From: Geoalkalibacter subterraneus
GTDB taxonomy: Bacteria > Desulfobacterota > Desulfuromonadia > Desulfuromonadales > Geoalkalibacteraceae
DNA: 64,000 bases
Direction: 5' to 3'
Assembly (NCBI RefSeq): GCF_000827125.1
Contig: NZ_CP010311.1
Location: 2,997,001 to 3,061,000 of the forward strand
Shown here: positions 1-8,543 of the stretch, one piece after another
Layout: every line of letters starts with the position of its first letter
Position numbering within the stretch: position 1 is the stretch's first letter
Notes under the pieces: model-generated
The model's input: the letters and a program-made list of their open reading frames with translations, nothing else
What the model was told of the DNA's origin: nothing
Databases searched by the model: none
Translations under genes and position numbers: made by a program

Positions 1-286
1 CCACCCGGTTCATGCCGGTGAGCACAATCACCGGGATATCCGGATAATCACGCACCACCTCTTCAAGAACCTGCTCGCCGGAGATGGCCGGCATCACCAG
101 GTCGAGCAGCATCAGAGCCGCCGGACGCCTCGCCAGCGACTCCAGAGCTTCCCGGGGGTCGCTGCAGCAGATGATATTGTTGATGCCGGCGGAGCGTTCC
201 AGAACCAATCGCAGCGATCGCAGCCAGGCGCGCTCGTCATCGACCAGCACCACGGGCAAAGCGGGGAAAAGAGTGTCAGCTGTCAA
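1..286 (-). CDS. Response regulator receiver protein (partial, runs off window start)
   Basis: Only the first 95 codons are present; the gene continues beyond base 1. The visible part is a CheY-like receiver domain with an acidic pair (VDDE) near residue 16, a phospho-acceptor aspartate in the LLDLVMP motif and the following VIVLTG strand with the conserved Thr. Translation probably starts at TTG 286-284, with GGAGG at 297-293 six bases upstream; a second in-frame TTG at 292 is too close to that site. The start overlaps the end of the sensor kinase gene (stop at 276), so the pair is translationally coupled and is probably a cognate kinase/regulator couple. The output domain lies outside the window, so the type of regulator (for example NtrC-like) cannot be told. 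Confidence 0.8.
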   Translation of the reverse strand, partial: MTADTLFPALPVVLVDDERAWLRSLRLVLERSAGINNIICCSDPREALESLARRPAALMLLDLVMPAISGEQVLEEVVRDYPDIPVIVLTGMNRV

Positions 287-2726
287 GATCAACCTCCTCG
301 CCGGCCAGCGGCAGCGTCAGGACGACTCTGGTCCCCTGTCCCGGACGCGATGAAAATTCAAGTTTCCCCCGGTGCTCACGCACAATTCGCGAAGAAACCG
401 ACAACCCCAGACCGGTCCCGCCTTCGCGGCGGCGGGTGGTGAAAAAGGGATCGGTAATGCGCGGCAGATCTTCGGGCGATATGCCCTGCCCTTCATCTTC
501 GACCTCGGCCAGGGCACAGTTATTTTCCACATCCAAGCGGGTGCGAATCCAGAGGCGCCGACGGGAGCCGGTCAAAGACTGGCAGGCATTCAATATCAGG
601 TTGACCAGCACCTGCTCGATGCGCGCCGAGATGCCCCGCACCACCAGCGGGGTACCCGTCAGTTCCACCGTTGCCGCGGCACTGCACTTCTCCAGAGGAT
701 TGGCGACCAGGCGCAACGCACGCTGCACCGCGTCATTAAGATCAAAAAGCTCATCCTCGTCGACCTCTTCGCGGCGGGTAAAATTCTTCAGATCCTCCAC
801 AATCCTTTTAACACGGCGGGCGCCGTCGGTCATTTCCTCCAGCAAAAGCGGAATTTCCTCGCGCATTGTGCCGTAAGAGACTCCCGCCAGGTCAAAATCA
901 CCCTGTTCTGCATGATAGGCATCGAGAAGAGTTCGAACATCGGCAAAGGCCTCACGCAGCGTCGGCAGGCTCATCAGAATGAGACCGTTGGGGTTGTTGA
1001 TCTCGTGGGCCACCCCGGCGGAGAGTTCGCCGAGAGCGGCCAGGCGCCCGGCCCGCAGGTTTTCTTCGCGCAGGCGTGTTTTTTCCGTAATATCGGCGGC
1101 CAACCGGATGACTCCCGTCACGCCGTCGTCGTGCCCCGCAAGAGGAAACGTCCTCACCTCCCAGACCCGACCCTGGAAGTCGTGCTCAATGCGCTCCCAC
1201 ATCCGGCCGGTCTGAAAGGTCTTGCGGACAGGGCAGCCCCTGCACAACTCCCCGGTGCGATGCTGCAATACTTCGGCGCATGAATGACCGAGGAGTGAAT
1301 CCTCCGTCATTCCCACCACCCGTGAAGCGGCCCTGTTGCCCCAGACCACCCTCATGGCAGGAGAGAACAAAACGATGGAATCGGCGATGGCGTCGAGCAG
1401 AACCGAAAACTCCTGCGACAGCTTGCGGTAGCGCTGTTCGCTCTCGCGCAGCGACTGTTCGTTCTGCAGGCGCTCGCGGATATCGCGCGCCAGGGCCAAC
1501 AGCAAACGACGGCCATGCGCCTCAAAACGCGAGACACTGATTTCAACCGGCAGCAGAGTGCCGTCGCGACGCTTCAATCGGGACCGCGTCACCATCCCTT
1601 CCCCCGGCGCCAGTTGCCGCCAGGGCTTGTCAAGCGCGGCAATTTCGGGGCCGAGAATCGACCAGCCTCGTCCCATGAATTCCTCTCGTGAATAGTGCAG
1701 GGATTCACAGGCAGAACGGTTCACATCGACAAACCCACGCTGGAGATCGAACAGGAAAAATGCATCCGGCGCCTGCTCCACCAGGAAGCGCAGAAGGTTC
1801 TCGCTCTCCTCCCGCCGCTGTCTCATGCGCGCAAGCCGGGCTTGAACAATATAGACCAGCACGCCGAAAGCGAGGCTGAGCACAAGGCTCCAGCGCATGA
1901 AGTACCTGATGGTGGCAAGTCCCTGACGGTAGATGTCCCGCGGAATTTCGGCCTGCAGGATTTTCACCGGTCGGCCGAACACATCACTGAGATGGATGCG
2001 TCCCAGAAGTGTATCCTCATTGGCGAGTTCAAGGCTGAGGGGACTGCCGGCCAGGGGCAGCAGCGCACCGGGTTCTGTTGATTGCCCCTCGGTCGAATCC
2101 ACCGGCAGTCCCTGCAGAGAGAGGTGGCTTATTTCGCCGAGCAGATTGACATGCCCCGTCTCGAGGTAGCTCCCCATGATCAGGGCCCCCACGACTTGGG
2201 TGGGGCGATCGGGAGCAGCGATGGGGCTTGAGGAGACCAGCATGGCCCCCCCGGGGAAAAGCAGGATTCCCTCAAACCGTTCGGCATGACTGCTATGGCG
2301 CCATAAAAAAGGCATCTCCGTCAAACGAAGTTCAATATCCGTCGGCAGCGCGCCGCCCGCACGCTCTCCGGGTTCCATGTAATGTCCATGGTTAAAACGG
2401 CCTTCTTGATCGATGAAAGCAATGAGGTGGGTATCGACATGCAGATGGTTGGGGGCGGCGAAGCGATCAAGAAAAGCCCCTTTCTCCTGACCGCTCAGAA
2501 ACCTGTAAGCCTGCTCGCTATGCGCGATATTGTGGGTCATCAGCCCGAGATGAGAGAGGTCGTCCTGCAGCACCGAGCGCAGGCGCTGCATGTCCTGTAG
2601 GGCCTTATCCTGTTCAAGGTCAAGATAACTGTCGAGAATAATCAGGCGGGCATTGAAGTAAAGAAGCAGGTTGACACCGACAATGACGGCGGCCAGAGCA
2701 AGTAGAAATTTCCAGCGAATCGACAT
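276..2726 (-). CDS. Membrane PAS-domain sensor histidine kinase
   Basis: 816 residues. A first membrane helix (about 7-29) and a second (about 276-297) enclose a periplasmic sensor region of roughly 245 residues that resembles CHASE4/cache-type domains. Two PAS domains follow (about 310-420 and 435-550), then a HisKA dimerisation domain with the H-box around His574 (GVAHEINNP) and a C-terminal HATPase with DEGQGI and GGTGLGLS boxes. The second PAS carries Cys483, Cys495 and Cys498 ending in CPVR, a pattern also found in the PAS of the sigma-54 activator at 60.9-62.3 kb, which suggests redox or metal sensing (inference). The gene is followed, with overlap, by the response regulator at the window edge. 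The ligand is unknown. ATG at 2726 has a purine-rich site about 14 bases upstream. Confidence 0.9.
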   Translation of the reverse strand: MSIRWKFLLALAAVIVGVNLLLYFNARLIILDSYLDLEQDKALQDMQRLRSVLQDDLSHLGLMTHNIAHSEQAYRFLSGQEKGAFLDRFAAPNHLHVDTHLIAFIDQEGRFNHGHYMEPGERAGGALPTDIELRLTEMPFLWRHSSHAERFEGILLFPGGAMLVSSSPIAAPDRPTQVVGALIMGSYLETGHVNLLGEISHLSLQGLPVDSTEGQSTEPGALLPLAGSPLSLELANEDTLLGRIHLSDVFGRPVKILQAEIPRDIYRQGLATIRYFMRWSLVLSLAFGVLVYIVQARLARMRQRREESENLLRFLVEQAPDAFFLFDLQRGFVDVNRSACESLHYSREEFMGRGWSILGPEIAALDKPWRQLAPGEGMVTRSRLKRRDGTLLPVEISVSRFEAHGRRLLLALARDIRERLQNEQSLRESEQRYRKLSQEFSVLLDAIADSIVLFSPAMRVVWGNRAASRVVGMTEDSLLGHSCAEVLQHRTGELCRGCPVRKTFQTGRMWERIEHDFQGRVWEVRTFPLAGHDDGVTGVIRLAADITEKTRLREENLRAGRLAALGELSAGVAHEINNPNGLILMSLPTLREAFADVRTLLDAYHAEQGDFDLAGVSYGTMREEIPLLLEEMTDGARRVKRIVEDLKNFTRREEVDEDELFDLNDAVQRALRLVANPLEKCSAAATVELTGTPLVVRGISARIEQVLVNLILNACQSLTGSRRRLWIRTRLDVENNCALAEVEDEGQGISPEDLPRITDPFFTTRRREGGTGLGLSVSSRIVREHRGKLEFSSRPGQGTRVVLTLPLAGEEVDLDS

Positions 2727-2752
2727 GCGACTGATCCCACTCCCCTTAAAAA

Positions 2753-3334
2753 TCAGTAGTCGATTCCCGGCTGCGGCTCGATCCCCTTGCGATAGGCGTG
2801 CTTGATCTCGCGCACTTCGCTGACGGTATCGGCCGCCTCAATGACCTCCGGACGGGCATCACGGCCGGTCAGCACCAGGTGCATGGCGGCTGGGCGGTTG
2901 CGGATCAATTCAACGACCTGTTCCAGATCGACCAGTTTGAGGTGCACGGCATTGTTGATCTCGTCAAGGATCAGCAGATCACAGTCGCCCCGGGCCATCC
3001 TGTCACGTACCAGGTTCAGAGCCTGCTGGGCATTGTCCCGATGCTGCTGCCGCGAGCTGGTATTGCCCTGCAGGCCCAAAAAGCCGCGGCCGGTGGCAAC
3101 AAGCTCCACCGAATCATCAAGTTTGGCAACGGCATCCCACTCGCCGGCGTGCATGTCCCCTTTCATGAACTGCACAATACACACCTTCAGGCCATGCCCC
3201 AGGGCACGGAGCGCCATCCCGAGAGCTGCCGTGGTCTTGCCTTTGCCATGACCGGTAATCACGACCGTCAGTCCTCGGGGATGCTGCGGCTGCAGGCGCT
3301 CAAGCTCATCGCTGATCAGACGGCGAAAACTCAT
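2753..3334 (-). CDS. cobO: Cob(I)yrinic acid a,c-diamide adenosyltransferase
   Basis: 193 residues, the usual size of the CobA/CobO/BtuR family, which transfers the adenosyl group of ATP to the cobalt of corrinoids in adenosylcobalamin synthesis and salvage. The P-loop GHGKGKTTAALG lies near residues 28-39, followed by the VQFMKG segment and the LLILDEIN Walker-B-like strand, both typical of the family. The C-terminal DTVSEVREIKHAY segment is also conserved. ATG at 3334 has AAAGGAA upstream. The gene sits between a sensor kinase and a radical SAM gene on the same strand. No cobalamin riboswitch fold was recognised upstream. Confidence 0.93.
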   Translation of the reverse strand: MSFRRLISDELERLQPQHPRGLTVVITGHGKGKTTAALGMALRALGHGLKVCIVQFMKGDMHAGEWDAVAKLDDSVELVATGRGFLGLQGNTSSRQQHRDNAQQALNLVRDRMARGDCDLLILDEINNAVHLKLVDLEQVVELIRNRPAAMHLVLTGRDARPEVIEAADTVSEVREIKHAYRKGIEPQPGIDY

Positions 3335-3423
3335 AGCGACAGGTTCCTTTCCGTAAATACCTGTGATTATCCGAAGTTAACATGAACCAGGCAGCGCCTC
3401 AATCCAATTCCGACACCTTCTCA

Positions 3424-4785
3424 TTATCCATATCGGGCCAGACCGGCCGGGACCTTTTCAAAATCGACCCAGGGCGCCTGATCCAGCAACGTCATAATAC
3501 GATCGCCCCGGGGGTCGTCACCCAGAAGAGTTTCGGCGCATAAGGGACGTCGTTCCACGATAATTTTAGTGCCCGTTTCCAGGCGCACTTCAACAAAAGG
3601 ATTGCGATAACTCACCCGTTCAAGCTGCTGCGCGGCCGAATAGATGATGCTGATACCCAGCCCTGGCGTATCCTCACGGGGAAGAAATTCCGCCGGCAGG
3701 CTCAGGCGATCACCGGCGCGGTTCAGGCTGTAGCGCTGCGGGTCAACGCCGGCATCTCGCAGGCGTTGAAGCTGGCGCGCCACGGCGGGGGCAGCCCCCT
3801 GCAGCGTCAGCGTCCGGATGCAGCCAGCCTCGGTCAGATCCTCCCATCCCTTGATGACGAAAGCAGCATTGCGAAGGCGCGCCGCCTGGCGCTGATAGCG
3901 GTTTTTGTAGACAAAACTGCAGTAATTAACGGGCAGATCAATCCCCCGGTCGAGAGATTCCCGGATCAGGTCGAGAGCGGCCAGCTCCGATTCGAGCACG
4001 GTCACTTTTTCGCCGTGAAGAAACGTATAGCCGCGCCCCTGAAAGCATTGAAAATTGTAAGGAGTCAGGCGCAGTTGATGAAGATTGAGATGATCCACGC
4101 CGCAATCGGCCATTTCGACCAGTTTCTTCCTCATGAGAAGTCGCTCTTCCGGCACGGCAGGGACCTCGACGGTGACCGTCGGAATCCGGCCGACCGCCAA
4201 CCGCACTTTCTCCAGAGAGTACCCGATAGCACCGATATCGAAACGGATCTCATCAAGACCAGCCTCGCGAAGCCGGGCAATGATTTCTGCATCAACCAGG
4301 GTGCCGTTGGTGTAGAGCCAGGTATGCACCCCGGCTCCGTGTCTTTTTTTAACAGCCTCAAGGTAGGCCAGGGTCCGCTCAGGAGTCAGTAGAGGTTCTC
4401 CGCCGCTGAAGCTCGCGCCGGTAAAACCAAAGGCGCCGATGTACTCGGCGTAATCCGCCGCATTGCGGAAGGTCAACGCGTTAGTGGTCGGCTCACCGGT
4501 ATCCTCTTGGCTTGACGGACAGTAAAAACAGCGCGCGTTGCAGCGGCCGTTGATAAACAGGCATGACCAGCGCCCCGCAACGCAGATGGCGCAGCCCGGC
4601 GACAGGCGACGGACATCGATCTTGGTGCCGCCGCATCCCAGGCTCGCGCGAGTGCCGATGGCCGCCAGCAACTCACGGCGGTGTGCTTCAGCCTCTTCGG
4701 CCTGCTGCGGAGTCGGAAACTTCAGCAGCGGATAACGTTCGCCATATTCGGCGCGATTAAGAGAAACATGATGATCAGTTGTCAT
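3424..4785 (-). CDS. Radical SAM protein with an extra N-terminal cysteine cluster
   Basis: 453 residues. The canonical radical SAM triad CxxxCxxC is Cys82-Cys86-Cys89 (CNARCFYC), followed by the SAM-binding SGGEPLL motif near residue 128, so the protein binds a [4Fe-4S] cluster and cleaves S-adenosylmethionine. Four more cysteines precede the triad (about 51, 65, 68 and 75), which could hold a second cluster. The C-terminal 130 residues match no domain I recognise. The substrate is unknown and I do not assign a subfamily. It is followed on the same strand by cobO, 89 bases downstream, but no functional link is evident. Upstream lies the tandem repeat that follows tonB. Confidence 0.8.
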   Translation of the reverse strand: MTTDHHVSLNRAEYGERYPLLKFPTPQQAEEAEAHRRELLAAIGTRASLGCGGTKIDVRRLSPGCAICVAGRWSCLFINGRCNARCFYCPSSQEDTGEPTTNALTFRNAADYAEYIGAFGFTGASFSGGEPLLTPERTLAYLEAVKKRHGAGVHTWLYTNGTLVDAEIIARLREAGLDEIRFDIGAIGYSLEKVRLAVGRIPTVTVEVPAVPEERLLMRKKLVEMADCGVDHLNLHQLRLTPYNFQCFQGRGYTFLHGEKVTVLESELAALDLIRESLDRGIDLPVNYCSFVYKNRYQRQAARLRNAAFVIKGWEDLTEAGCIRTLTLQGAAPAVARQLQRLRDAGVDPQRYSLNRAGDRLSLPAEFLPREDTPGLGISIIYSAAQQLERVSYRNPFVEVRLETGTKIIVERRPLCAETLLGDDPRGDRIMTLLDQAPWVDFEKVPAGLARYG

Positions 4786-4898
4786 AGGGCTCCGTCGGAT
4801 GAAGAATCCGATAAGGTAATGGTGGCGAAATGCGCGCCGTCCATGTCGCAGGATGGGCGATTATACTCCAGAAGGAAAAAAACGAGGGCGTTTTTTTC

Positions 4899-4990
4899 GT
4901 GAGGGGTGAGGGGTGAGGGGTGAGGGGTGAGGGGTGAGGGGTGAGGGGTGAGGGGTGAGGGGTGAGGGGTGAGGGGTGAGGGGTGAGGGG
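4899..4990. repeat. Heptamer tandem repeat (GTGAGGG)n
   Basis: Thirteen near-perfect copies of the 7-base unit GTGAGGG/GGGTGAG fill 92 bases directly after the tonB stop codon at 4991. Copies are almost identical, so the tract is probably length-variable. It is not a CRISPR, because there are no spacers. A related (GAGAAGT)n tract occurs at 41511-41535. The remaining 4786-4898 upstream of the radical SAM gene holds nothing else recognisable. Confidence 0.95.
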
Positions 4991-5737
4991 TCAGCGGCTG
5001 AGGGAGAACTCAATGGGGATTTCGCAGGTCAGCGGCTTTTCGCCGAGTTCGGGGGGCGGCGGCGGGAAAGGAGCGGCATTGCGGACCGTAGATAGGGCCG
5101 CGCGATCGAGCAGAGGCATGCCTGAGGCGGCAAGCACCTCGCATTCGAGCAGTTCTCCCGAAGGATCGAGGGTAAAGCGCACCACCGCAACCCCCTCCTG
5201 TCCGGCCCGGCGCGCAGGGAGGGGATAGCGACGATACTGCGCGATCAGGTTACGCAGGCCCAGCAGATAGTCCTGACGGGCCTGCCGCATCTGCTCCGCC
5301 TGGAAGGGGAGCTCTTCCCGTACGGATTCTTCTGCAGCCTGATTCGAGACGGATGCCGATGGCTCCGGCAAAGGCTCCGGCAAAGGCTCCGGCAAAGGCT
5401 CCGGCAAAGGCTCCGGCAAAGGCTCCGGCAAAGGCTCCGGCAAAGGCTCCGGCTTAGGCTCCGGCTTAGGCTCCGGCTTAGGCTCCGGCTTAGGCTCTGG
5501 CTTGGGCTCTGGCATGGGCTCCGGCATGGGCTCCGGCTTGGGCTCCGGTGTTGGCTCAAACGGATATTCCGGCGGAGCAGAAGGCGCTTGCGCGACCACT
5601 TCAATCCTCACGGGTTCTGCCGGCTTCCGACTGGACAAGAGGTTCAACTCAAGTCCGAGCCAAAGCAGCAAACCATGGGCAAGACCCGAAATCAGCAGGA
5701 AAAGAAAAATGGCGGAATTGGAGTGATGATTGCGCAT
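4991..5737 (-). CDS. tonB: TonB energy-transducing protein with Pro-Glu-Pro-X tract
   Basis: 248 residues from ATG 5737. A single membrane anchor (about 8-30) is followed by a long Pro-Glu-Pro-Lys/Leu/Met tract that spans the periplasm, then a C-terminal TonB domain of about 90 residues with the typical YP(L)[17 protein letters not shown] region and a family-like last strand. TonB uses the proton motive force harvested by ExbB/ExbD to drive outer-membrane receptors. No exbB or exbD lies nearby. An in-frame TTG at 5809 overlaps the stop of the upstream ANTAR regulator (TTGA) and would add 24 residues before the anchor. I prefer the ATG because it gives a normal short cytoplasmic N-terminus, but its ribosome site is weak. 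Confidence 0.85.
   Translation of the reverse strand: MRNHHSNSAIFLFLLISGLAHGLLLWLGLELNLLSSRKPAEPVRIEVVAQAPSAPPEYPFEPTPEPKPEPMPEPMPEPKPEPKPEPKPEPKPEPKPEPLPEPLPEPLPEPLPEPLPEPLPEPLPEPSASVSNQAAEESVREELPFQAEQMRQARQDYLLGLRNLIAQYRRYPLPARRAGQEGVAVVRFTLDPSGELLECEVLAASGMPLLDRAALSTVRNAAPFPPPPPELGEKPLTCEIPIEFSLSR
5361..5552. repeat. 12-bp coding satellite in tonB (16 units)
   Basis: Sixteen units of a 12-base repeat based on GGCTCCGGCAAA or GGCTCCGGCTTA encode, on the minus strand, the Pro-Glu-Pro-Leu and Pro-Glu-Pro-Lys periplasmic linker. Runs of identical neighbouring units (seven of the first kind, four of the second) indicate recent slippage. A change of unit number stays in frame and only alters linker length. 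Confidence 0.9.
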
Positions 5738-5805
5738 GCGGCCCAGATTAAGGCAATTACCGCAGAAAAGTAAATGATGAGCCGCACCGCAGAGAACGGA
5801 TAGAT

Positions 5806-6366
5806 TCAACCAACCATCAGGATGGCGTCGGCCACTTCCCGCAGGGATTTGCGCTTGTCCATGGCCATTTTCTGCATTTTGCGATACGCCTCGGACTCAC
5901 TCATCCCCTTCTGGATCAGGAGACCTTTGGCCTTTTCGATATTTTTGCGGATCTCCAGGGTTTCGCGCAGCGACTCGACCTCCTGTCGCAAGGACGAGAT
6001 TTCCATGAAATGGTGGATCGCCAGGTCGGCAGCAGGAAATAGCTGCTCGCCGCGAAAGGGCTTGACCAGATAGCTCATCACTCCCGCAAGGCGTGCGCGC
6101 TCTACTGTTTCGGCATCGGCGGTGCCTGTCAGAAGAACTATCGGTGCCGGCGCCTGACTGCCTATTTTTTCAGCAGCCCTGATGCCGTCAAGCACAGGCA
6201 TGGAGACATCCATGACCACCAGCAGCGGCCGGTTCGCCACGGCCAGGTTCACCGCTTCTTCACCGTTGCCGGCTTCAACGACCCGTTCAAAACCGTACTG
6301 ATCAAGGGTTTCGGCCACCTGTCTTCGAATCAGGGGCTCATCATCCACCACAAGAGCGGTCTTCAT
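5806..6366 (-). CDS. Response regulator with ANTAR RNA-binding output domain
   Basis: 186 residues. The N-terminal receiver domain has the acidic pair (VDDE), the phospho-acceptor Asp in VVMDVSMP and the Lys of LVKPF. A coiled-coil linker leads to an ANTAR domain (about 130-186) with the family core [18 protein letters not shown] and the AYRKMQK helix. ANTAR proteins of the AmiR/NasR type bind paired hairpins in leader RNAs and cause antitermination. I start it at ATG 6366 because AGGAGG-like TGGAGG lies just upstream. An upstream in-frame extension to 6417 lacks that support. No kinase is adjacent. The downstream tonB gene could be co-transcribed. Confidence 0.9.
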   Translation of the reverse strand: MKTALVVDDEPLIRRQVAETLDQYGFERVVEAGNGEEAVNLAVANRPLLVVMDVSMPVLDGIRAAEKIGSQAPAPIVLLTGTADAETVERARLAGVMSYLVKPFRGEQLFPAADLAIHHFMEISSLRQEVESLRETLEIRKNIEKAKGLLIQKGMSESEAYRKMQKMAMDKRKSLREVADAILMVG

Positions 6367-6403
6367 GGTCCACCTCCAGTCATTATCGTGCGATCTTAAA
6401 TTT

Positions 6404-6841
6404 TCAAGCTTGCACAACAGATGCCGAAAAGGTCAATGGGTTGAGCGGTCCCGGTCGGATCCGCCCTGATGACGAAAGGTCCAGTGAAAAAAAGGCTCGC
6501 CGTAACCAGAGTTGCGGCGGAGCCAGCGTGGTGGAAACCGCTTTGGCGAGCGAGGATTGAATAAAGCTGAAGCCCGTGTAACATATCACCAGTGCGAGGG
6601 AGAACAGGCGCGGGCCGCGCCCGACAACGGCGGCCATAATGATAAATCCCGCCGCCAGCAGCCCCAGCCCCGTATGGACCATGGCCACGCTGCCGCGGCG
6701 ATCGGCCAGCCGCCCACCGAGAAAACCGAGCAACGCGGCGCTCAAAGCGCGGATCGCCCGCGCAGGATTGGGAAGAGGTTTTACTCATCAAAGATTTCCC
6801 TGGCGCAGAGGATCGGTCACAGGAACGGATAACAGCCTCCA
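6404..6841 (-). pseudogene. Decayed MFS transporter fragment
   Basis: Minus-strand reading gives a stretch (about 6745-6530) clearly like the C-terminal half of a drug-efflux MFS carrier: GFLGGRLADRRGSV is the inter-helix motif, followed by several hydrophobic helices and SSLAKAVSTTL, after which family similarity stops abruptly near 6510, consistent with a frameshift. Upstream, the same frame shows carrier-like residues followed by two consecutive stop codons near 6790. No intact start or N-terminal half exists here. I read this as a degraded remnant and not a functional small gene. Confidence 0.6.
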
Positions 6842-6956
6842 TTCACCGGCGGCATCCCCCGCCCGGCTTCTTTTGTCAATTCAACGCCTCGACCTCTGGG
6901 CCCATGCGGAACAATTGAAAAGAGTTTATATTGGTCTGTCTCATATAAATTTTGAC

Positions 6957-6985
6957 TTGACCGGAGGTTGCCGGGTTCGTTTAAA
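6957..6985 (+). promoter_or_regulatory. Candidate sigma-70 promoter of the RND efflux operon
   Basis: TTGACC at 6957-6962 and TTTAAA at 6980-6985 with a 17-base spacer, about 130 bases before the first efflux gene. The match is fair only (5/6 and 4/6). The rest of the 6842-7115 gap shows no gene or clear operator. Confidence 0.3.
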
Positions 6986-7115
6986 TCAATCTGATGTCCT
7001 TTCAACAAAATTCTGCCTCCGGTTTTCCTTTGCGAAGACACTCTTTCCATCCCGTTAAGGCGAGATGTTCAGAAACGCAAATTTCCGTTTTTCCCCTGTC
7101 CGGGGAGGATAAGCC

Positions 7116-8543
7116 ATGACCATCCGCTTTCTTTCAGCGCTGACGGCTCTGCTGGTCTTTGTCGGCTGCTCTCCGCACCAGATGCGGACCGTTACCCCGC
7201 CCGCGCCACTCCCACCGTCATTCAGCCAGTTCCACGAAGGGGAATTGGAAGAACGCTGGTGGCTGGCCTTCAATGACCCGCAGCTCACGCAACTCATTGA
7301 GGTGGCCTTCAAGCACAACCGCGACCTGGCCCAGGCAATGGCGCGCCTGGAACAGGCCGAGGCACTTGTCGACATCAACCAGGCCGCGCGGATGCCTTCT
7401 CTCGACCTGCAGGGGCAGGCAAAGCGGGAGAAAATGCCAGGCATTCTTGGCGACCATACCGGCAACAGCTCAATGCTGTCGCTGTCTGCCGCTTTTGAAC
7501 CCGATATCTGGCAGAAACTGGGCAGCCAGGTACACAGCGCAGAACTATCGCGCGATGCCGCCCGGGAAGATGTCAAAACTTTCTTTCTGACACTGGCGGC
7601 CCGGGTGGGTGATTTTTACTACCTCGCCGCAGAGCAGAAGGCCCAGCTTGAATTGACCGACCAGACCATTGAATCTTTTGCCGAAACCCTGTCGCGGGTT
7701 GAGCAGCGCTACCGCCAGGGGCTGGTTCCTGCGCTCGATGTCTACCAGTCTCGCCAGAATCTTGCCACGGCAAAAGCACGCCGTCCCCAGTACGAACAAG
7801 GCCTGGCCGAGGCGCGTCATGCCCTGGCGGTGCTGCTCGGCCGCTACCCGGGCGATCTTCCCGCAGGCAGCATCGTCTCCCTGCCGGCAGCGCCTGAATC
7901 CTTTCCCTCCGGGCTGCCGTCCCAACTGCTGACCCGCCGCCCCGACATCCGTGCGGCCCTGGCCCGGGTCGAGGCATCCGATGCGGATGTGGCAAGTGCG
8001 GTGGCGGACCGTTTTCCTTCCCTGAACCTGCTGGCCGATTACGGCCGATCCCGCTCATCCACCAGCAGCGGGATTATCACGGGGGATTTCTGGAGTCTGA
8101 TCCTTAACGCCGCCATGCCGCTATTCGACGCGGGACGCCGCAAGGCCGAAGTCGCCCGCAATGAAGCCCGGTTTCGCGAGCAGCTGGCAGGCTATCACAA
8201 CTCTGTCCTGATTGCGTTTCAGGAAGTGGAAGACGCTTTGAGCGCCAACCATACCACGGAGCGACGCATCTCACGCCTGCAGGAACAGGTGGACGCTACA
8301 GAAGCCTCGCTCAGGGTCGCTCTCGACCGCTACACGTTCGGACTGTCCGATTATCTGCCGGTGCTGACTGCTCAGACCGCTCAATTCACCGCCCAGAGCG
8401 AACTTTTGAGCGCTCGCCGCCAGTTGCTGAGCGATCGTATCACGCTCGCCCGGTCTCTTGGCGGTCAATGGCCGCAGGAGACCCTGGCCAGGCTGAAAAA
8501 CAATGACGAACTACAAAAAATGGACGCCCGCTATGCGCCTTAA
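7116..8543 (+). CDS. Outer-membrane efflux lipoprotein (NodT/TolC family)
   Basis: 475 residues, the standard size for the outer-membrane factor of RND pumps. The N-terminus has a lipoprotein signal with the lipobox ending at Cys18 (VFVGC), so the mature protein is acylated and sits in the outer membrane. Two OEP repeats follow, with LARRPDIR near residue 275 as a family signature and long helices (FREQLAGYHNSVLIAFQEVEDAL) that build the periplasmic channel. It is the first gene of an operon with a periplasmic adaptor and an inner-membrane RND pump. The last codons overlap the adaptor start. The exported substrate cannot be inferred. Confidence 0.92.
   Translation: MTIRFLSALTALLVFVGCSPHQMRTVTPPAPLPPSFSQFHEGELEERWWLAFNDPQLTQLIEVAFKHNRDLAQAMARLEQAEALVDINQAARMPSLDLQGQAKREKMPGILGDHTGNSSMLSLSAAFEPDIWQKLGSQVHSAELSRDAAREDVKTFFLTLAARVGDFYYLAAEQKAQLELTDQTIESFAETLSRVEQRYRQGLVPALDVYQSRQNLATAKARRPQYEQGLAEARHALAVLLGRYPGDLPAGSIVSLPAAPESFPSGLPSQLLTRRPDIRAALARVEASDADVASAVADRFPSLNLLADYGRSRSSTSSGIITGDFWSLILNAAMPLFDAGRRKAEVARNEARFREQLAGYHNSVLIAFQEVEDALSANHTTERRISRLQEQVDATEASLRVALDRYTFGLSDYLPVLTAQTAQFTAQSELLSARRQLLSDRITLARSLGGQWPQETLARLKNNDELQKMDARYAP

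Noticed and set aside
2753-3423. Cobalamin riboswitch in front of cobO
   Set aside because: The 89-base gap is too short, and no B12-box-like sequence was recognised.
4899-4990. Possible CRISPR array
   Set aside because: Units are 7 bases with no spacers, and no cas gene is present; it is a simple tandem repeat.
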